The notes under the pieces were generated by a model that was not told the DNA's origin, searched no databases, and saw nothing but the letters and a program-made list of their open reading frames with translations. Shown one piece after another: positions 23,416 through 32,704 of a stretch of DNA of 64,000 bases (position 1 is its first letter; each line of letters begins with the position of its first letter). The stretch lies in assembly GCA_964247735.1 (NCBI GenBank), contig CAXTVS010000011.1, positions 10,302 to 74,301 of the forward strand. The letters are read 5' to 3'. This stretch comes from Lichenicola sp964247735 (lineage in GTDB: Bacteria; Pseudomonadota; Alphaproteobacteria; Acetobacterales; Acetobacteraceae). Made by a program: the position numbers and the translations under genes.

Positions 23416-24960
23416 ATGAACCAGATGAACATCCCCCCCGTGGCCGCGGAAGTGGGCGAGATCCTGGCGCGGCTCGGCGCAGGCGGCGCCCTGCTGTCCG
23501 GCGGCACCCTGCCCGCGCGCTCGCCGCTGACCGGCGAGGAGACCGCCCGTCTGGTCGAGGACGATGCCGCTGCCGTGTCGGACAAGATCGGCCGCGCGCA
23601 GGCGGCGTATCTTGCCTGGCGCACCGTACCGGCGCCCAGGCGCGGCGAGCTCGTGCGCCTGCTCGGCGAGGAGTTGCGCCAGTTCAAGCCGGAGCTGGGA
23701 CGGCTGGTGACGCTCGAGGCCGGCAAGATCGGCTCTGAGGGCCTCGGCGAGGTGCAGGAGATGATCGACATCTGCGACTTCGCGGTCGGCCTGTCGCGCC
23801 AGCTCTACGGCCTGACCATCGCCACCGAGCGCCCGTCCCACCGGATGATGGAGACGTGGCATCCGCTCGGCGTGGTCGGCGTTATCTCCGCGTTCAACTT
23901 CCCCGTCGCGGTGTGGGCCTGGAACGCGGCGCTGGCGCTGGTGTGCGGCAACAGCGTGGTGTGGAAGCCGTCGGAGAAGACGCCGCTGACGGCACTTGGG
24001 GTGCAGGCGCTGGTCGGGCGCGCGATCGCCCGCTTCGGCGCGGACGCGCCGGATGGGCTGTCCCTGCTGCTGATCGGCGGCCGCGCCGCTGGCGAGGCGC
24101 TGGTCGCCGACCGCCGCGTGGCGCTCGTGTCCGCGACCGGCTCCACCGCAATGGGACGCGCCGTGGCGCCGGTGCTGGCGGCGCGGTTCGCGCGCCAGAT
24201 CCTGGAGCTCGGCGGCAACAACGCCGCCATCGTCGCCCCGAGCGCCGACCTCGACCTGGCGCTGCGCGGGGTGGCGTTCGCGGCCATGGGCACGGCCGGG
24301 CAGCGCTGCACCACGCTGCGCCGCCTGTTCGTGCACGACAGCGTCTACGACCGGTTCGTGTCCCGTCTGAAAGCGGCCTACGGTTCGGTGCGCGTGGGCG
24401 ATCCGCGCGAGCCCGGGGTGCTGGTCGGCCCGCTGATCGACGCGGCCGCCCATGCCGGGATGCGGGCGGCGCTCGGCGAGGCGGAAGCGGCCGGCGGACG
24501 CGTCACCGGCGGAGAGCGGATCGCGATCGGCGGCGAGGCGGCCTTCTACGTGCGGCCGGCCCTGGTCGAGGTTCCCCTCCTGGGTGCGACCGGCCAGCCG
24601 GAGGTGGTGAAGCGGGAAACCTTCGCGCCGATCCTGTACGTGATGCGCTACAGCGCGCTGGACGACGCGATCGCGTCGCAGAATGACGTCGGCGCCGGCC
24701 TGTCCTCCGCCATCTTCACCCTGGACCTGCGCGAGGCGGAGCGCTTCGTGTCGGTCGAGGGCTCCGACTGCGGCATCGCCAACGTCAACATCGGCCCATC
24801 CGGCGCCGAGATCGGCGGGGCGTTCGGCGGCGAGAAGGAGACCGGCGGCGGCCGTGAGTCCGGCTCCGACAGCTGGCGCGCCTACATGCGCCGCGCCACC
24901 AACACCATCAACCACGGCACCACCCTGCCGCTGGCGCAGGGCGTGGTGTTCGACGTCTGA
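23416..24960 (+). CDS. Aldehyde dehydrogenase, L-aminoadipate-semialdehyde (AmaB/ALDH7) type
   Basis: A 514-residue NAD(P)-dependent aldehyde dehydrogenase. Catalytic residues are in place: Asn161 (SAFNFPVAVW), Lys184 (VVWKPSEKTP), Glu264 (LELGGNNA) and nucleophile Cys298 (GQRCTTLRRL). The AFNFPVAVWAWNAALAL and GNSVVWKPSEKTPLTA regions and the ending GGEKETGGGRESGSDSW match the ALDH7/AmaB group, which oxidises aminoadipate semialdehyde (piperideine-6-carboxylate) to aminoadipate. It starts 19 bp after the dehydrogenase gene with AGGGGA before the ATG, so the two form a lysine-degradation operon. Confidence 0.9.
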   Translation: MNQMNIPPVAAEVGEILARLGAGGALLSGGTLPARSPLTGEETARLVEDDAAAVSDKIGRAQAAYLAWRTVPAPRRGELVRLLGEELRQFKPELGRLVTLEAGKIGSEGLGEVQEMIDICDFAVGLSRQLYGLTIATERPSHRMMETWHPLGVVGVISAFNFPVAVWAWNAALALVCGNSVVWKPSEKTPLTALGVQALVGRAIARFGADAPDGLSLLLIGGRAAGEALVADRRVALVSATGSTAMGRAVAPVLAARFARQILELGGNNAAIVAPSADLDLALRGVAFAAMGTAGQRCTTLRRLFVHDSVYDRFVSRLKAAYGSVRVGDPREPGVLVGPLIDAAAHAGMRAALGEAEAAGGRVTGGERIAIGGEAAFYVRPALVEVPLLGATGQPEVVKRETFAPILYVMRYSALDDAIASQNDVGAGLSSAIFTLDLREAERFVSVEGSDCGIANVNIGPSGAEIGGAFGGEKETGGGRESGSDSWRAYMRRATNTINHGTTLPLAQGVVFDV

Positions 24961-25219
24961 TGCCGTGACGACGCAGCGCGCCGCCGGCAGCGCAGGGGGC
25001 CTCCAGGATCCGGCGGCATCCGGGAACCCCGACCGGTCGGGACGACGCGCGGCGGCGTGATCCGCCAGGCCGGACTGGCGGGATCGCGATCCCGGCCGTT
25101 GCAGCCCTGCCGGGATCGTCGGGGCCGCGGCCAGCGCCGTGCCTGCGGCCAGCCGTCGGGGGGAGATGAAAACAACGAGCCGATCCAAGCGTTCATACGA
25201 CCAGGAATGGGAGGAACGC

Positions 25220-26254
25220 ATGATCGGCAGGCTTTCCGCAGGCGCCGTGGCAGCGTAGCTGTCGGTCCACGTCGCCGGGGTTGCGGCCTCGGTCGACGTC
25301 CCCGTCAGGACCCTTCCGCGCCGACGGCCCACATCAGTCTGCAGATGCAGGCGATCATCGACCGCCCCTACAACACGAACTGGAACCTCCAGTATTCCAC
25401 CGGGGCCGAATGGCGTTCCTTCGCGGACAAGCAGGCGCGGACACCGTCAAGACGATCCCGGCCATGCTCCGCCTCCACGTGACCGTCCAGCCGTCGACCC
25501 CTGGGAGGGGCGAGGGTCTTCACCGTGACGCCTGCCGACATCCCGCCGGCGCACGCCGACAAGGTCCTCCTGCACGTGCATGGCGGCTGCTACGTGTTGT
25601 TTCCGGGCGAATCCGGCACCACCGAGGCGATCATGATGGCCGGGTTCGGCCACTACAAGGTGGTCTAGGTCGACTACCGGACGCCGCCGAGGCCTATTTT
25701 CCCGCAGCGGTCGACGATCCGGTCGCGGTGTACAGGGCGCTCCTGAAGACCTGCGACCCGAAGAACATCGCCTTCTTCGGCACCTCGGCAGGAGGCGCCA
25801 TCACCCTGGAAATGGTGCTGCGCGCGAGGCAGATGGGTCTTCCCCTGCCGGGCGCGATCGCACCGGGCACCCCGATGTCGGACGTGACCAAGACCGGCGA
25901 CAGCTTCTACACCAACACCCTGGTCGACAACGTGCTGGTGTCGCGCGACGGCTTCTGCCACGCGGCCACCAAGGTCTACGCGCGGGGTCACGACCTGGCC
26001 GACCCGCTGCTGTCGCCGGTCAACGGCGACCTGCACGGCTTTCCGCCCGCCATCCTGACCACCGGCACGCGCGACCTGCTGCTGAGCAATACGGTCCGCG
26101 TGCACCGCAAGCTCCTCCGGTCCGGCGTCCCGGCGGTCCTCGAGGTGTTCGAGGGCAAAGCCACGCACAAGACCAGTTCGACGATACCGTGCCAGAAACG
26201 GGCGAGGCCTTCACCGAGATCGCTAGCTTCTTCGACCAGCACCTGGGGCACTAG
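25220..26254 (+). pseudogene. Heavily frameshifted alpha/beta hydrolase (carboxylesterase type)
   Basis: A complete-length but broken gene. It keeps a strong ribosome-binding site (GGAGGAA) before ATG 25220, but meets TAG at 25256 after 12 codons and another TAG at 25666; several frame changes are needed to follow the protein. Readable parts are AIIDRPYNTNWNLQYST, VLLHVHGGCYVLFPGESGT (oxyanion HGG), IAFFGTSAGGAITLEMVL (nucleophile serine), PGAIAPGTPMSDVTKTGDSF and ILTTGTRDLLLSNTVRVHR (catalytic Asp). The region of the catalytic histidine is disturbed. The intact family comprises exported or cytoplasmic carboxylesterases. Now certainly inactive. Confidence 0.85.
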
Positions 26255-26435
26255 CTCGCCATCGGACCAGGCGCGGTCGGTTGTCGAGGCGCAACGGCCG
26301 CCTGGCACGCCCTGTGCGGATGATCGGATGACGGTCCGGATGCCCGTGCTCCGGTCACGACCATCAACGACCGCAAGGTTCACATGGGAGCCGGCTGTTC
26401 GGGATGGCAGCGTCCGGAGCCGAGGCGGACGGGAC

Positions 26436-26849
26436 CTAGCGTGCCTCGCAGGATGCGGAGGCCCTGGACACCGTGACGAAGACCGCAGGATTCCCGGCGG
26501 TACCGGAAACGGTGTTCTGCTCGAGAAGGCGGGTGTCGGACACGCCTGCGGGCAGGAAGAACCGGCCGGAGAACCGCATCGCGCTGCCATCGGAGCGGGC
26601 AACGGTGCAGGAGGACCGGCATATGGCCTCCATGTCGGACCCGCTGGTGTTCATCGCGAAGTAGGCGACCGCGCCGCCCGCCTCCACACCGCACGTGGGC
26701 CTCGCCAGCAGGTAGGAGGCCGATCCCGGTGCCGCGGCGGACACGGCCGACGCCATGACGGCAGGCTGGCGCGGCATGATCCGTCCTGCCGCGCAGGCAG
26801 ACAGCCCGACGAGGCCGGTCAGTCCCAGCATCAGGCAACCAGCACGCAT
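26436..26849 (-). CDS. Small lipoprotein, function unknown
   Basis: A 137-residue predicted lipoprotein. The signal peptide MRAGCLMLGLTGLVGLSAC ends in a lipobox with the acceptor cysteine at about residue 19. The mature protein is small and beta-rich with three further cysteines (LLARPTCGVE, AICRSSCTVARSDG) and ends in VFVTVSRASASCEAR. I do not recognise a family. ATG 26849 follows AAGGATC. Downstream is the broken hydrolase on the opposite strand. Confidence 0.6.
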   Translation of the reverse strand: MRAGCLMLGLTGLVGLSACAAGRIMPRQPAVMASAVSAAAPGSASYLLARPTCGVEAGGAVAYFAMNTSGSDMEAICRSSCTVARSDGSAMRFSGRFFLPAGVSDTRLLEQNTVSGTAGNPAVFVTVSRASASCEAR

Positions 26850-27246
26850 CGTCTGATCCTTTCGGGGGACGCATGTGATCGTGATCGATCGCCGCAATCA
26901 ACGTCTGGCCGGCCGTGGCCACGCCGTGAGTCCGGCCGCGTCAGGCGTATCGCTCGACAACCCCGTGGGCGCCAGGCTCGACCGTGTGCGGCCGCTGGCC
27001 TGCCGCGTCTGCGCCAAGTCGAGAGCCTCCGGGTCGGCAACAAGATGCCGATGGCCGGCAGTCTCGGGGCGAACCGCCCCAGCGTACGGATCAAGCGTGG
27101 AAGGCGCGGCATCAAGCAGCTATGCCGGAACGCCGAGACCCTTGAAGGTGCAGAAAGCGTTGCCGATCAAGACCGGTTACGCCCATGCCGCTCCTTGCGC
27201 GGGTGCGGCGAATGGTGCGGGTCCGGCAGGTTCCGAAGGATCAAGC
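26850..27246. other. Gene-free interval before the methyltransferase
   Basis: About 400 bp without a coding sequence I can support on either strand. Several frames are open, but none has a convincing start or a family pattern. The end carries AAGGA before the methyltransferase start. It may hold promoters for both divergent neighbours. Confidence 0.4.
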
Positions 27247-28335
27247 ATGCAGAAGGTCTGGTCGCAGCAGAAGTTCGACGCGGTGATCGCGTCGCTCGGT
27301 GGCAGGCATCCCGACGCGGAGCAGTATAGGGACCTGACGACGGTGGTTCTCGACCATCCCGGGGCGCGCGGCCTGGCGCGGATGGACCCGTTCTCGGCCG
27401 ACTATCGCAGCGCCGTGCTCGACCTCTACGCGACCCTGCGAGGGCGCGAGGGCGATGCCACCTACCTTGTCGAACGCGACGAGGCGTCGGAAAGCGGAGG
27501 GCACCTCCCGGCCGACCTGTGGACCGAGCTGGTTCCCTGGAGCTTCCGCGACCTCAAGCTGTCGGCCGAGTTCCTACTGTCCTGGGCGCAGATCTTCCGG
27601 CTGCTGGAGGTGGGTCCCGGACAGAGCGTGCTGGAGTACGGTCCCGGCAGCGGCCAGATCCTGCTGATGCTGGCCCGCATGGGTGTGCAGGCGCATGGCG
27701 TCGACATCGACCAGACCGCGCTGGACGGCATCCGCGGCCAGGCGGAGGTGCTCGGCCTGCCGGTCGCCCTGGAGCGTGCGTCGTTCGGCGAAGGATTCAT
27801 CGACGAGCGCTTCGACGCCATCCTGTTCTTCGAGGCGTTCCACCATGCCCTCGACTTCCCGGCGCTGCTGCAGCGGCTGCGGGCGCGGCTGAAGCCGGGT
27901 GGACGACTGGTCCTGTGTGGCGAGCCGGTCGTCGAGAAGCCGACCCCGGCGATCCCGTTCCCGTGGGGACCGAGGCTGGATGCGCTGTCCGTGCTCTGCA
28001 TGCGAAGGTGGGGCTGGATGGAGCTGGGCTTCACGGAGCCGTTCCTGGTCGAGGCGGCGCGCCGGGCCGGCTGGACAGCCGCCAGCCACCCGTTCCTCGG
28101 CTGTGGCCGTGCCAGCGCCTACGTGCTGGAGCCCGCCGGACCCGATGGGCTGCCGGCATCTCGAGGGCCGATCGTGTCGCAGGCCTCGGTCACGGCGGTG
28201 ACGGCACTCGTCGAACAGCAGCAGCGCGAGCTGGACGCGATGCGGCAGTCGACCTCGTGGCGCCTGACCGCGCCGCTGCGCGCGGTCGGCCGTCTCCGGA
28301 AGACCCTGAAGGGACGTCCGGGTCCGGCGCCGTGA
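27247..28335 (+). CDS. Class I SAM-dependent methyltransferase
   Basis: A 362-residue protein with a SAM-binding domain in the middle: motif I is VLEYGPGSGQILLML (about residues 128-142), the acidic loop is GVDIDQTALDG, and FDAILFFEAFHHALDF follows as motif post-I. The C-terminal tail ends STSWRLTAPLRAVGRLR, a short segment very common at the end of glycosyltransferases and methyltransferases of surface polysaccharide clusters. So a role in modifying sugars or lipids of the cell surface is likely. ATG 27247 follows AAGGA. No glycosyltransferase is next to it. Confidence 0.8.
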   Translation: MQKVWSQQKFDAVIASLGGRHPDAEQYRDLTTVVLDHPGARGLARMDPFSADYRSAVLDLYATLRGREGDATYLVERDEASESGGHLPADLWTELVPWSFRDLKLSAEFLLSWAQIFRLLEVGPGQSVLEYGPGSGQILLMLARMGVQAHGVDIDQTALDGIRGQAEVLGLPVALERASFGEGFIDERFDAILFFEAFHHALDFPALLQRLRARLKPGGRLVLCGEPVVEKPTPAIPFPWGPRLDALSVLCMRRWGWMELGFTEPFLVEAARRAGWTAASHPFLGCGRASAYVLEPAGPDGLPASRGPIVSQASVTAVTALVEQQQRELDAMRQSTSWRLTAPLRAVGRLRKTLKGRPGPAP

Positions 28336-28458
28336 ACCGAGACGGGGCCGTCGGAGCGGGACTTGCCTGCCGCCTCCTGACCCCGGACAGGCACGCCCCG
28401 ATCGGAGAAACCGCGACGCGGGCGACGCGCTCCCTTCCGGTACCAGGAGCGCCTGCCC

Positions 28459-29553
28459 ATGCCGGGCCCGTCAACGCGGCCGTCGAAGCCGGACCTGATC
28501 GTCCATTCCAGCTCCCCCTTCAACGCCGAGCCGCTGCCCGACCGGCTCCCGCGGTCGTTCCTGACCCCGACCGCGGACTTCTACGTCCGCAGCCACGGCG
28601 ACATTCCCGAGCTGGACGGCCACACCCACCGGCTCGTCGTCGACGGGGCGGTGGATGCGCCGCTGTCCTTGTCGGTCGCGGAGCTGGCGGCGCGCTTTCC
28701 CGCGCACGAGGTCGAGGCGGTGCTGCAATGCGCGGGCAACCGGCGTGCGGACATGCAGCCGGTGCGGCCGACCACCGGCGACCCCTGGGGCGTGGGCGCG
28801 ATCGGCAACGCGTGCTGGAGCGGCGTGCGCCTGGCCGACGTGCTGGCGGCGGCCGGCCTGCGAACGGCGGACGCCTCGCATGTCGCCTTCGCCTGCCTGG
28901 ACCGGTGCGAGGTGGGCGAGGAGCGGTTCCGCTACGGCGCCTCGATCCCCATGGCCAAGGCCCTGTCGCCCGAGGTGCTGCTCGCCACCGGCATGAACGG
29001 CGCCTTGCTGACGCCGGAGCACGGGTATCCGCTGCGCGTGGTGGTGCCGGGCTACGCCGGGGTGCGCAGCCCGAAATGGCTGTCGGCGATCACCGTGCAG
29101 CAGGAACCGTCCGACAACCACATCCAGCAGCGCGACTACAGGCTGCTGCCGGCCGACGAGACGGGGGATCCGCCCGACTGGTCGCGTGGCGTCACCATCG
29201 ACGAGATGCCGGTCAACGCCGCCATCTGCGTCCCGGCGCGTTTCGCCGAGCTGCCGTCCGGTCCGACGCTGATGAAGGGCTGGGCGATGGCCTCGTCGCG
29301 CCGGATCGCCCGGGTGGACGCGTCCTGCGACGGCGGCCGCCACTGGCAACAGGCCGGCCTCCAGCATGGCCGCTCCCCGTGGAGCTGGACCCTGTGGCAG
29401 ATCGCGCTCGACCTGCCGAGGGGCGAGCACGAGCTGGTGGTGCGGGCCTGGGACGCCGCCGGGCAGACCCAGCCTGCCGCTCCCGACGACGTGTGGAACA
29501 TCAAGGGTTACCTCAGCGCGGCCTGGCACCGGATCCGCGTCACCGCGGTCTAG
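28459..29553 (+). CDS. Sulfite oxidase-like molybdopterin enzyme
   Basis: A 364-residue protein of the sulfite oxidase (SUOX) fold. The molybdopterin domain contains YVRSHGDIPELDGHTHRLVV, VLQCAGNRRADM with the Mo-ligating Cys91, and HGYPLRVVVPGYAGVRSPKW. The C-terminal part (from about residue 235, with MKGWAMASSRRIARVDASCD and VVRAWDAAGQTQPA) is the dimerisation domain. There is no signal peptide or Tat motif, and no haem domain, so it would work in the cytoplasm or be exported by another route. ATG 28459 follows AGGAG. Possible partner cytochromes are not nearby. Confidence 0.88.
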   Translation: MPGPSTRPSKPDLIVHSSSPFNAEPLPDRLPRSFLTPTADFYVRSHGDIPELDGHTHRLVVDGAVDAPLSLSVAELAARFPAHEVEAVLQCAGNRRADMQPVRPTTGDPWGVGAIGNACWSGVRLADVLAAAGLRTADASHVAFACLDRCEVGEERFRYGASIPMAKALSPEVLLATGMNGALLTPEHGYPLRVVVPGYAGVRSPKWLSAITVQQEPSDNHIQQRDYRLLPADETGDPPDWSRGVTIDEMPVNAAICVPARFAELPSGPTLMKGWAMASSRRIARVDASCDGGRHWQQAGLQHGRSPWSWTLWQIALDLPRGEHELVVRAWDAAGQTQPAAPDDVWNIKGYLSAAWHRIRVTAV

Positions 29554-29651
29554 ACCCGTCGGGCGTCCGTCGCGGTGCGGATGAAGCGCATGCCCTCGCC
29601 GGGCGTTGTTCGGGGCGAGCCGCCCTGCGGCATTCCAGGGAGATGCCTTCC

Positions 29652-31106
29652 ATGCCGGACCAGACGGACACGCCGCAACTCCGCGACCTGCCGATCGGCA
29701 TCGCCGCGTCCGGGATGCGCCGGGAGACCGACTCCATGGGCGAGATCATGGTTCCGGCGGACCGCTACTGGGGTGCCCAGGCGCAGCGGTCGCTGGAGCA
29801 CTTCTCCATCGGCGAGCGGATGCCGATCGCGGTGTCGCGCGCCTACGGCATCGTCAAGAAGGCGGCGACGCTGGTCAACGCCGACGAGGGCCGGCTGCCG
29901 CCGTGGAAGGCCGCGGCAATGCTCCGCGCCGCCGACGAGGTGATCGGAGGGGCGCTCGACGACCACTTCCCGTTGTTCGTCTACCAGACCGGCTCGGGCA
30001 CGCAGTCGAACATGAACGTCAACGAGGTGATCTCGAACCGTGCGATCCAGCTGCTCGGCGGGGAGGTCGGCTCCAAGGTGCCGGTGCATCCCAACGACGA
30101 CGTCAACATGGGCCAGTCCAGCAACGACACCTTTCCCACCGCCATGCACGTGGCGACGCTGGAGGCGCTGGAGGACCGGCTGCTGCCCGAGCTCGACGCG
30201 CTGGCCGCCGCGATCGAGGCCAAGGCGCGCGAATGGCACGACGTGGTCAAGATCGGTCGCACCCACCTGCAGGATGCGGTGCCGCTCACCGTCGGCCAGG
30301 AATGGTCCGGCTACGCCCACCAGCTGCGCGACGCGATCGTCCCCCTGCGGGACACGCGCCGCGGGCTGCTGGAGCTGGCCGCTGGCGGCACCGCGGTCGG
30401 CACCGGCATCGCCGCACCGCCGGGCTTCAGCGTCCGCATCGCCGAGCGGATCGCCGAGCTCACCGGCCGCCCGTTCGTGACCGCACCGAACAAGTTTGCG
30501 GCGCAAGGGTCGCTGGACGCGATGGTGCGTGTGTCCGCAGCCCTGCGCGGCGTGGCGGTGGCGCTGATCAAGATCGCCAACGACATGCGTTGGCTGGCAT
30601 CCGGACCACGCTGCGGCCTGGGCGAGCTGCTGCTGCCGGAGAACGAGCCCGGCTCCTCCATCATGCCGGGCAAGGTCAACCCGACGCAGTGCGAGGCGAT
30701 CGTGATGATCGGCATCCAGGTGATCGGCGACGACACCGCGGTCGCCTTCGCCGGCTCCCAGGGCAACTTCGAGCTCAACGCGATGCGGCCGGTGATCATC
30801 AACGACGTGCTGCGCTCGATCGGCAACCTCCGTGACGGCGTGCGAAACTTCCGCCGCTACTCGGTCGAGGGCACCCGCCTCGACCGCGACCGCATCGCGC
30901 AGCACCTCCGGAACTCGGTGATGCTGGTCACCGCCCTGTCGCCGGTGATCGGCTACGACGCCTCCGCCCGGATCGCGCACGATGCAATGGAGCACGGCCT
31001 GACCCTGAAGGAGGCGGCGCTGCGCTCCGGCCTGCTCTCGGAGGACGCGTTCGACCAGGCGGTGGATCCGCGTCATCTGGTCGGGACCGGGCTCGCCGGC
31101 GCCTAG
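29652..31106 (+). CDS. fumC: Fumarate hydratase class II
   Basis: A 484-residue enzyme of the TCA cycle that interconverts fumarate and malate without a cluster. The N-terminus has VPADRYWGAQAQRSLEHF, the centre NVNEVISNRA and GQSSNDTFPTAMH, and the signature GSSIMPGKVNPTQCE lies at about residues 333-347. The length is typical. The ATG at 29652 is used because AGGGAG lies 9 nt upstream; another ATG at 29643 is in frame but overlaps that site. It stands alone, between a sulfite oxidase-like gene and the SnoaL gene. Confidence 0.95.
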   Translation: MPDQTDTPQLRDLPIGIAASGMRRETDSMGEIMVPADRYWGAQAQRSLEHFSIGERMPIAVSRAYGIVKKAATLVNADEGRLPPWKAAAMLRAADEVIGGALDDHFPLFVYQTGSGTQSNMNVNEVISNRAIQLLGGEVGSKVPVHPNDDVNMGQSSNDTFPTAMHVATLEALEDRLLPELDALAAAIEAKAREWHDVVKIGRTHLQDAVPLTVGQEWSGYAHQLRDAIVPLRDTRRGLLELAAGGTAVGTGIAAPPGFSVRIAERIAELTGRPFVTAPNKFAAQGSLDAMVRVSAALRGVAVALIKIANDMRWLASGPRCGLGELLLPENEPGSSIMPGKVNPTQCEAIVMIGIQVIGDDTAVAFAGSQGNFELNAMRPVIINDVLRSIGNLRDGVRNFRRYSVEGTRLDRDRIAQHLRNSVMLVTALSPVIGYDASARIAHDAMEHGLTLKEAALRSGLLSEDAFDQAVDPRHLVGTGLAGA

Positions 31107-31202
31107 GATCCAAACCGGATCAGCCGAACCGCTGGACACGGTGGAACCCGGAGATCATTCGGGAGCCGCGGACCCGCCGGCTCACGTCCTGACGGATGCG
31201 GA

Positions 31203-31574
31203 TCAAGCGTCCCGAATGTCGAAGCGAGTGATCCGGCCTTCGTGCATACGGAAGACGTGCCCGACCACCTTGTCCTTCAGTCCATGGGTTTGATCCTGTA
31301 GGGGTCTGCCTTCCAGATCGCGAACGGATTGCTGGACCTGCACGACGATCGATCCGTCCGCCGCCCTGTCGAAGCTCACCGGCTCGACGTGCGGATCGAC
31401 GACCGCCCACTGACGCGTCCAGTAGTCTCGGACGGCCTCGCGACCTAGGACATGGCCGCCGTCCATTCCGTTGGCCCAGGCAACATCGTCGGCGAGTACG
31501 GCAAGAACGCCGTCGATGTCTCTCGCGTTGAAGCGGTCATAGATGCGCTTCAGGACGTCCATGTCGTCATCCAT
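31203..31574 (-). CDS. SnoaL-like (NTF2 fold) protein
   Basis: A 123-residue cytoplasmic protein of the SnoaL/NTF2-like fold. The N-terminal helices DVLKRIYDRFNARDIDGVLAV and the following LADDVAWANG, then GREAVRDYWTRQW and VGHVFRMHEGRITRFDIRDA, form the usual cone-shaped barrel. Such proteins act as small hydrolases, isomerases or binding proteins; the substrate is unknown. ATG 31574 has an ideal site GGAGGAG upstream. It is divergent from a MarR-type regulator gene with an inverted repeat between, so it is a likely target of that regulator. Confidence 0.8.
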   Translation of the reverse strand: MDDDMDVLKRIYDRFNARDIDGVLAVLADDVAWANGMDGGHVLGREAVRDYWTRQWAVVDPHVEPVSFDRAADGSIVVQVQQSVRDLEGRPLQDQTHGLKDKVVGHVFRMHEGRITRFDIRDA

Positions 31575-31730
31575 CGAAGTCTCCTCCTGCCAGAGTTCGT
31601 GAGGCGCGTCGGCTTCCAACGCTGCCCATGTCCGGACGTGGCGGTGCAGGGCGCATGTGCGGCAGTGCATCAGAGCCGGCCTGCACAGCGACAATGCCCG
31701 GCAGGCTGCTTACCGCGCGCCCGATCTCCT

Positions 31731-31752
31731 GATATATAGGGAGCAATATATC
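31731..31752. promoter_or_regulatory. Inverted repeat, possible MarR operator
   Basis: GATATAT at 31731-31737 and ATATATC at 31746-31752 form a perfect 7-bp inverted repeat with an 8-bp spacer. It lies 13 bp before the MarR-family start and in the space shared with the divergent SnoaL gene. An AT-rich palindrome in this position is typical of a MarR autoregulatory operator. Confidence 0.55.
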
Positions 31753-31765
31753 CGGATAGGCGCCT

Positions 31766-32242
31766 ATGCAAGAGGTTGGGTCACCATCGGATGTGCTGTC
31801 GACACCCGGGCACCTGATCAGCCTGGCGGCACGAGGGTTCGCGCGCCTGAGCGAGGCACGTCTCAAGCCGTTGGGCTTCGGCGTCGGCCACCTGCCGGTG
31901 CTGGTGGCGCTTCAGGATGGGCAGGTCGGGTCGCAGCGGGATCTGGCCCGGTTCGCCCGGATCGAGCAGCCCTCGATGGCGCAGATGCTGGCGCGCATGG
32001 AGCGGGACGGGCTGATCCATCGGGCGCCCGATCCGGCCGACGGGCGCAGCAGTCGCATCGCCTTGACGGAGATGGCACGAACTCGCCTGCCGGACGCCTG
32101 TGCGACGCTGTTCCAGGGCAACCGCGAGGCGCTGAATGGCTTCAAGGACGAGGAAGCTACCCAGCTTGTTGTCCTGCTGATCCGCCTCATTGCGAACCTC
32201 GACCGCATCGCGGGTGTCGAGGCACCAGCTCTCGGCGCCTGA
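31766..32242 (+). CDS. MarR family transcriptional regulator
   Basis: A 158-residue winged helix-turn-helix regulator. The DNA-binding part is SQRDLARFARIEQPSMAQML (recognition helix) followed by LARMERDGLIHRAPDPADGRSSRIALT, the typical wing with D-x-R. Terminal helices at both ends form the dimer interface. It probably represses the divergent SnoaL gene and itself; the inverted repeat at 31731-31752 lies just upstream. The inducer is unknown. The start ATG 31766 has only a modest ribosome-binding site (GGATAGG). Confidence 0.88.
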   Translation: MQEVGSPSDVLSTPGHLISLAARGFARLSEARLKPLGFGVGHLPVLVALQDGQVGSQRDLARFARIEQPSMAQMLARMERDGLIHRAPDPADGRSSRIALTEMARTRLPDACATLFQGNREALNGFKDEEATQLVVLLIRLIANLDRIAGVEAPALGA

Positions 32243-32307
32243 AACCTGCGAGGTCGGTCAAGTGGTTCGATTGTCCGCCGCCGGTTGGCTGCAGACCTCA
32301 TCGAGCC

Positions 32308-32526
32308 GGACCCTGGGACGACGCCATGGCGGAAAGCGTCTGCTCCGCTCCCGAACGTGAGCTGCCCGCACGCCGAAACCTCGCCGCCGAGGCGAAGTCT
32401 CACAGGGCGTGCTTCAGCTACATCGAGGGCTGGTACAACCCGGTCTGGCTGCACTCCGGCGAGGGATACCGATCTCCGTTTGCCTACGAACAGGAACGGC
32501 TCGAGTCGGCCAACGCACGGGGCTGA
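32308..32526 (+). mobile_element. Remnant of an IS3-family transposase (OrfB C-terminus)
   Basis: The last 65-70 codons of an IS3-type OrfB integrase can be read: PWDDAMAESVCSAPEREL, then an altered stretch, then CFSYIEGWYNPVWLHSGEGY and RSPFAYEQERL. This matches the conserved end of the DDE transposase (the AES-F-x-x-L-K-x-E-L segment and YIEGWYNxxRxHSxLGYxSP). Upstream 65 bp do not continue it, so only the 3' end of the insertion sequence remains. No terminal repeats were found. Confidence 0.75.
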
Positions 32527-32704
32527 TCAGCCAGCCCCTTCAACCGCACACCAAACCTGAGCTCTGTTACACCCCGCGGAGCACGATCCACGGAACGTCA
32601 TGAAGTCCTGGACCTGATGCGCGAGCCCAAGCTCGTCGGCATGATCGTCGCCCAGGACGAGGTGCCGAGCGACGCGCTCAAGCGCCAGCATCAGGATGCA
32701 AGGC

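Noticed and set aside
27519..31106. A 1195-codon plus-strand frame reading through to fumC
   Set aside because: Only the last 484 codons match fumarase; the upstream part is out of frame with the methyltransferase and sulfite oxidase-like genes and has no family pattern.
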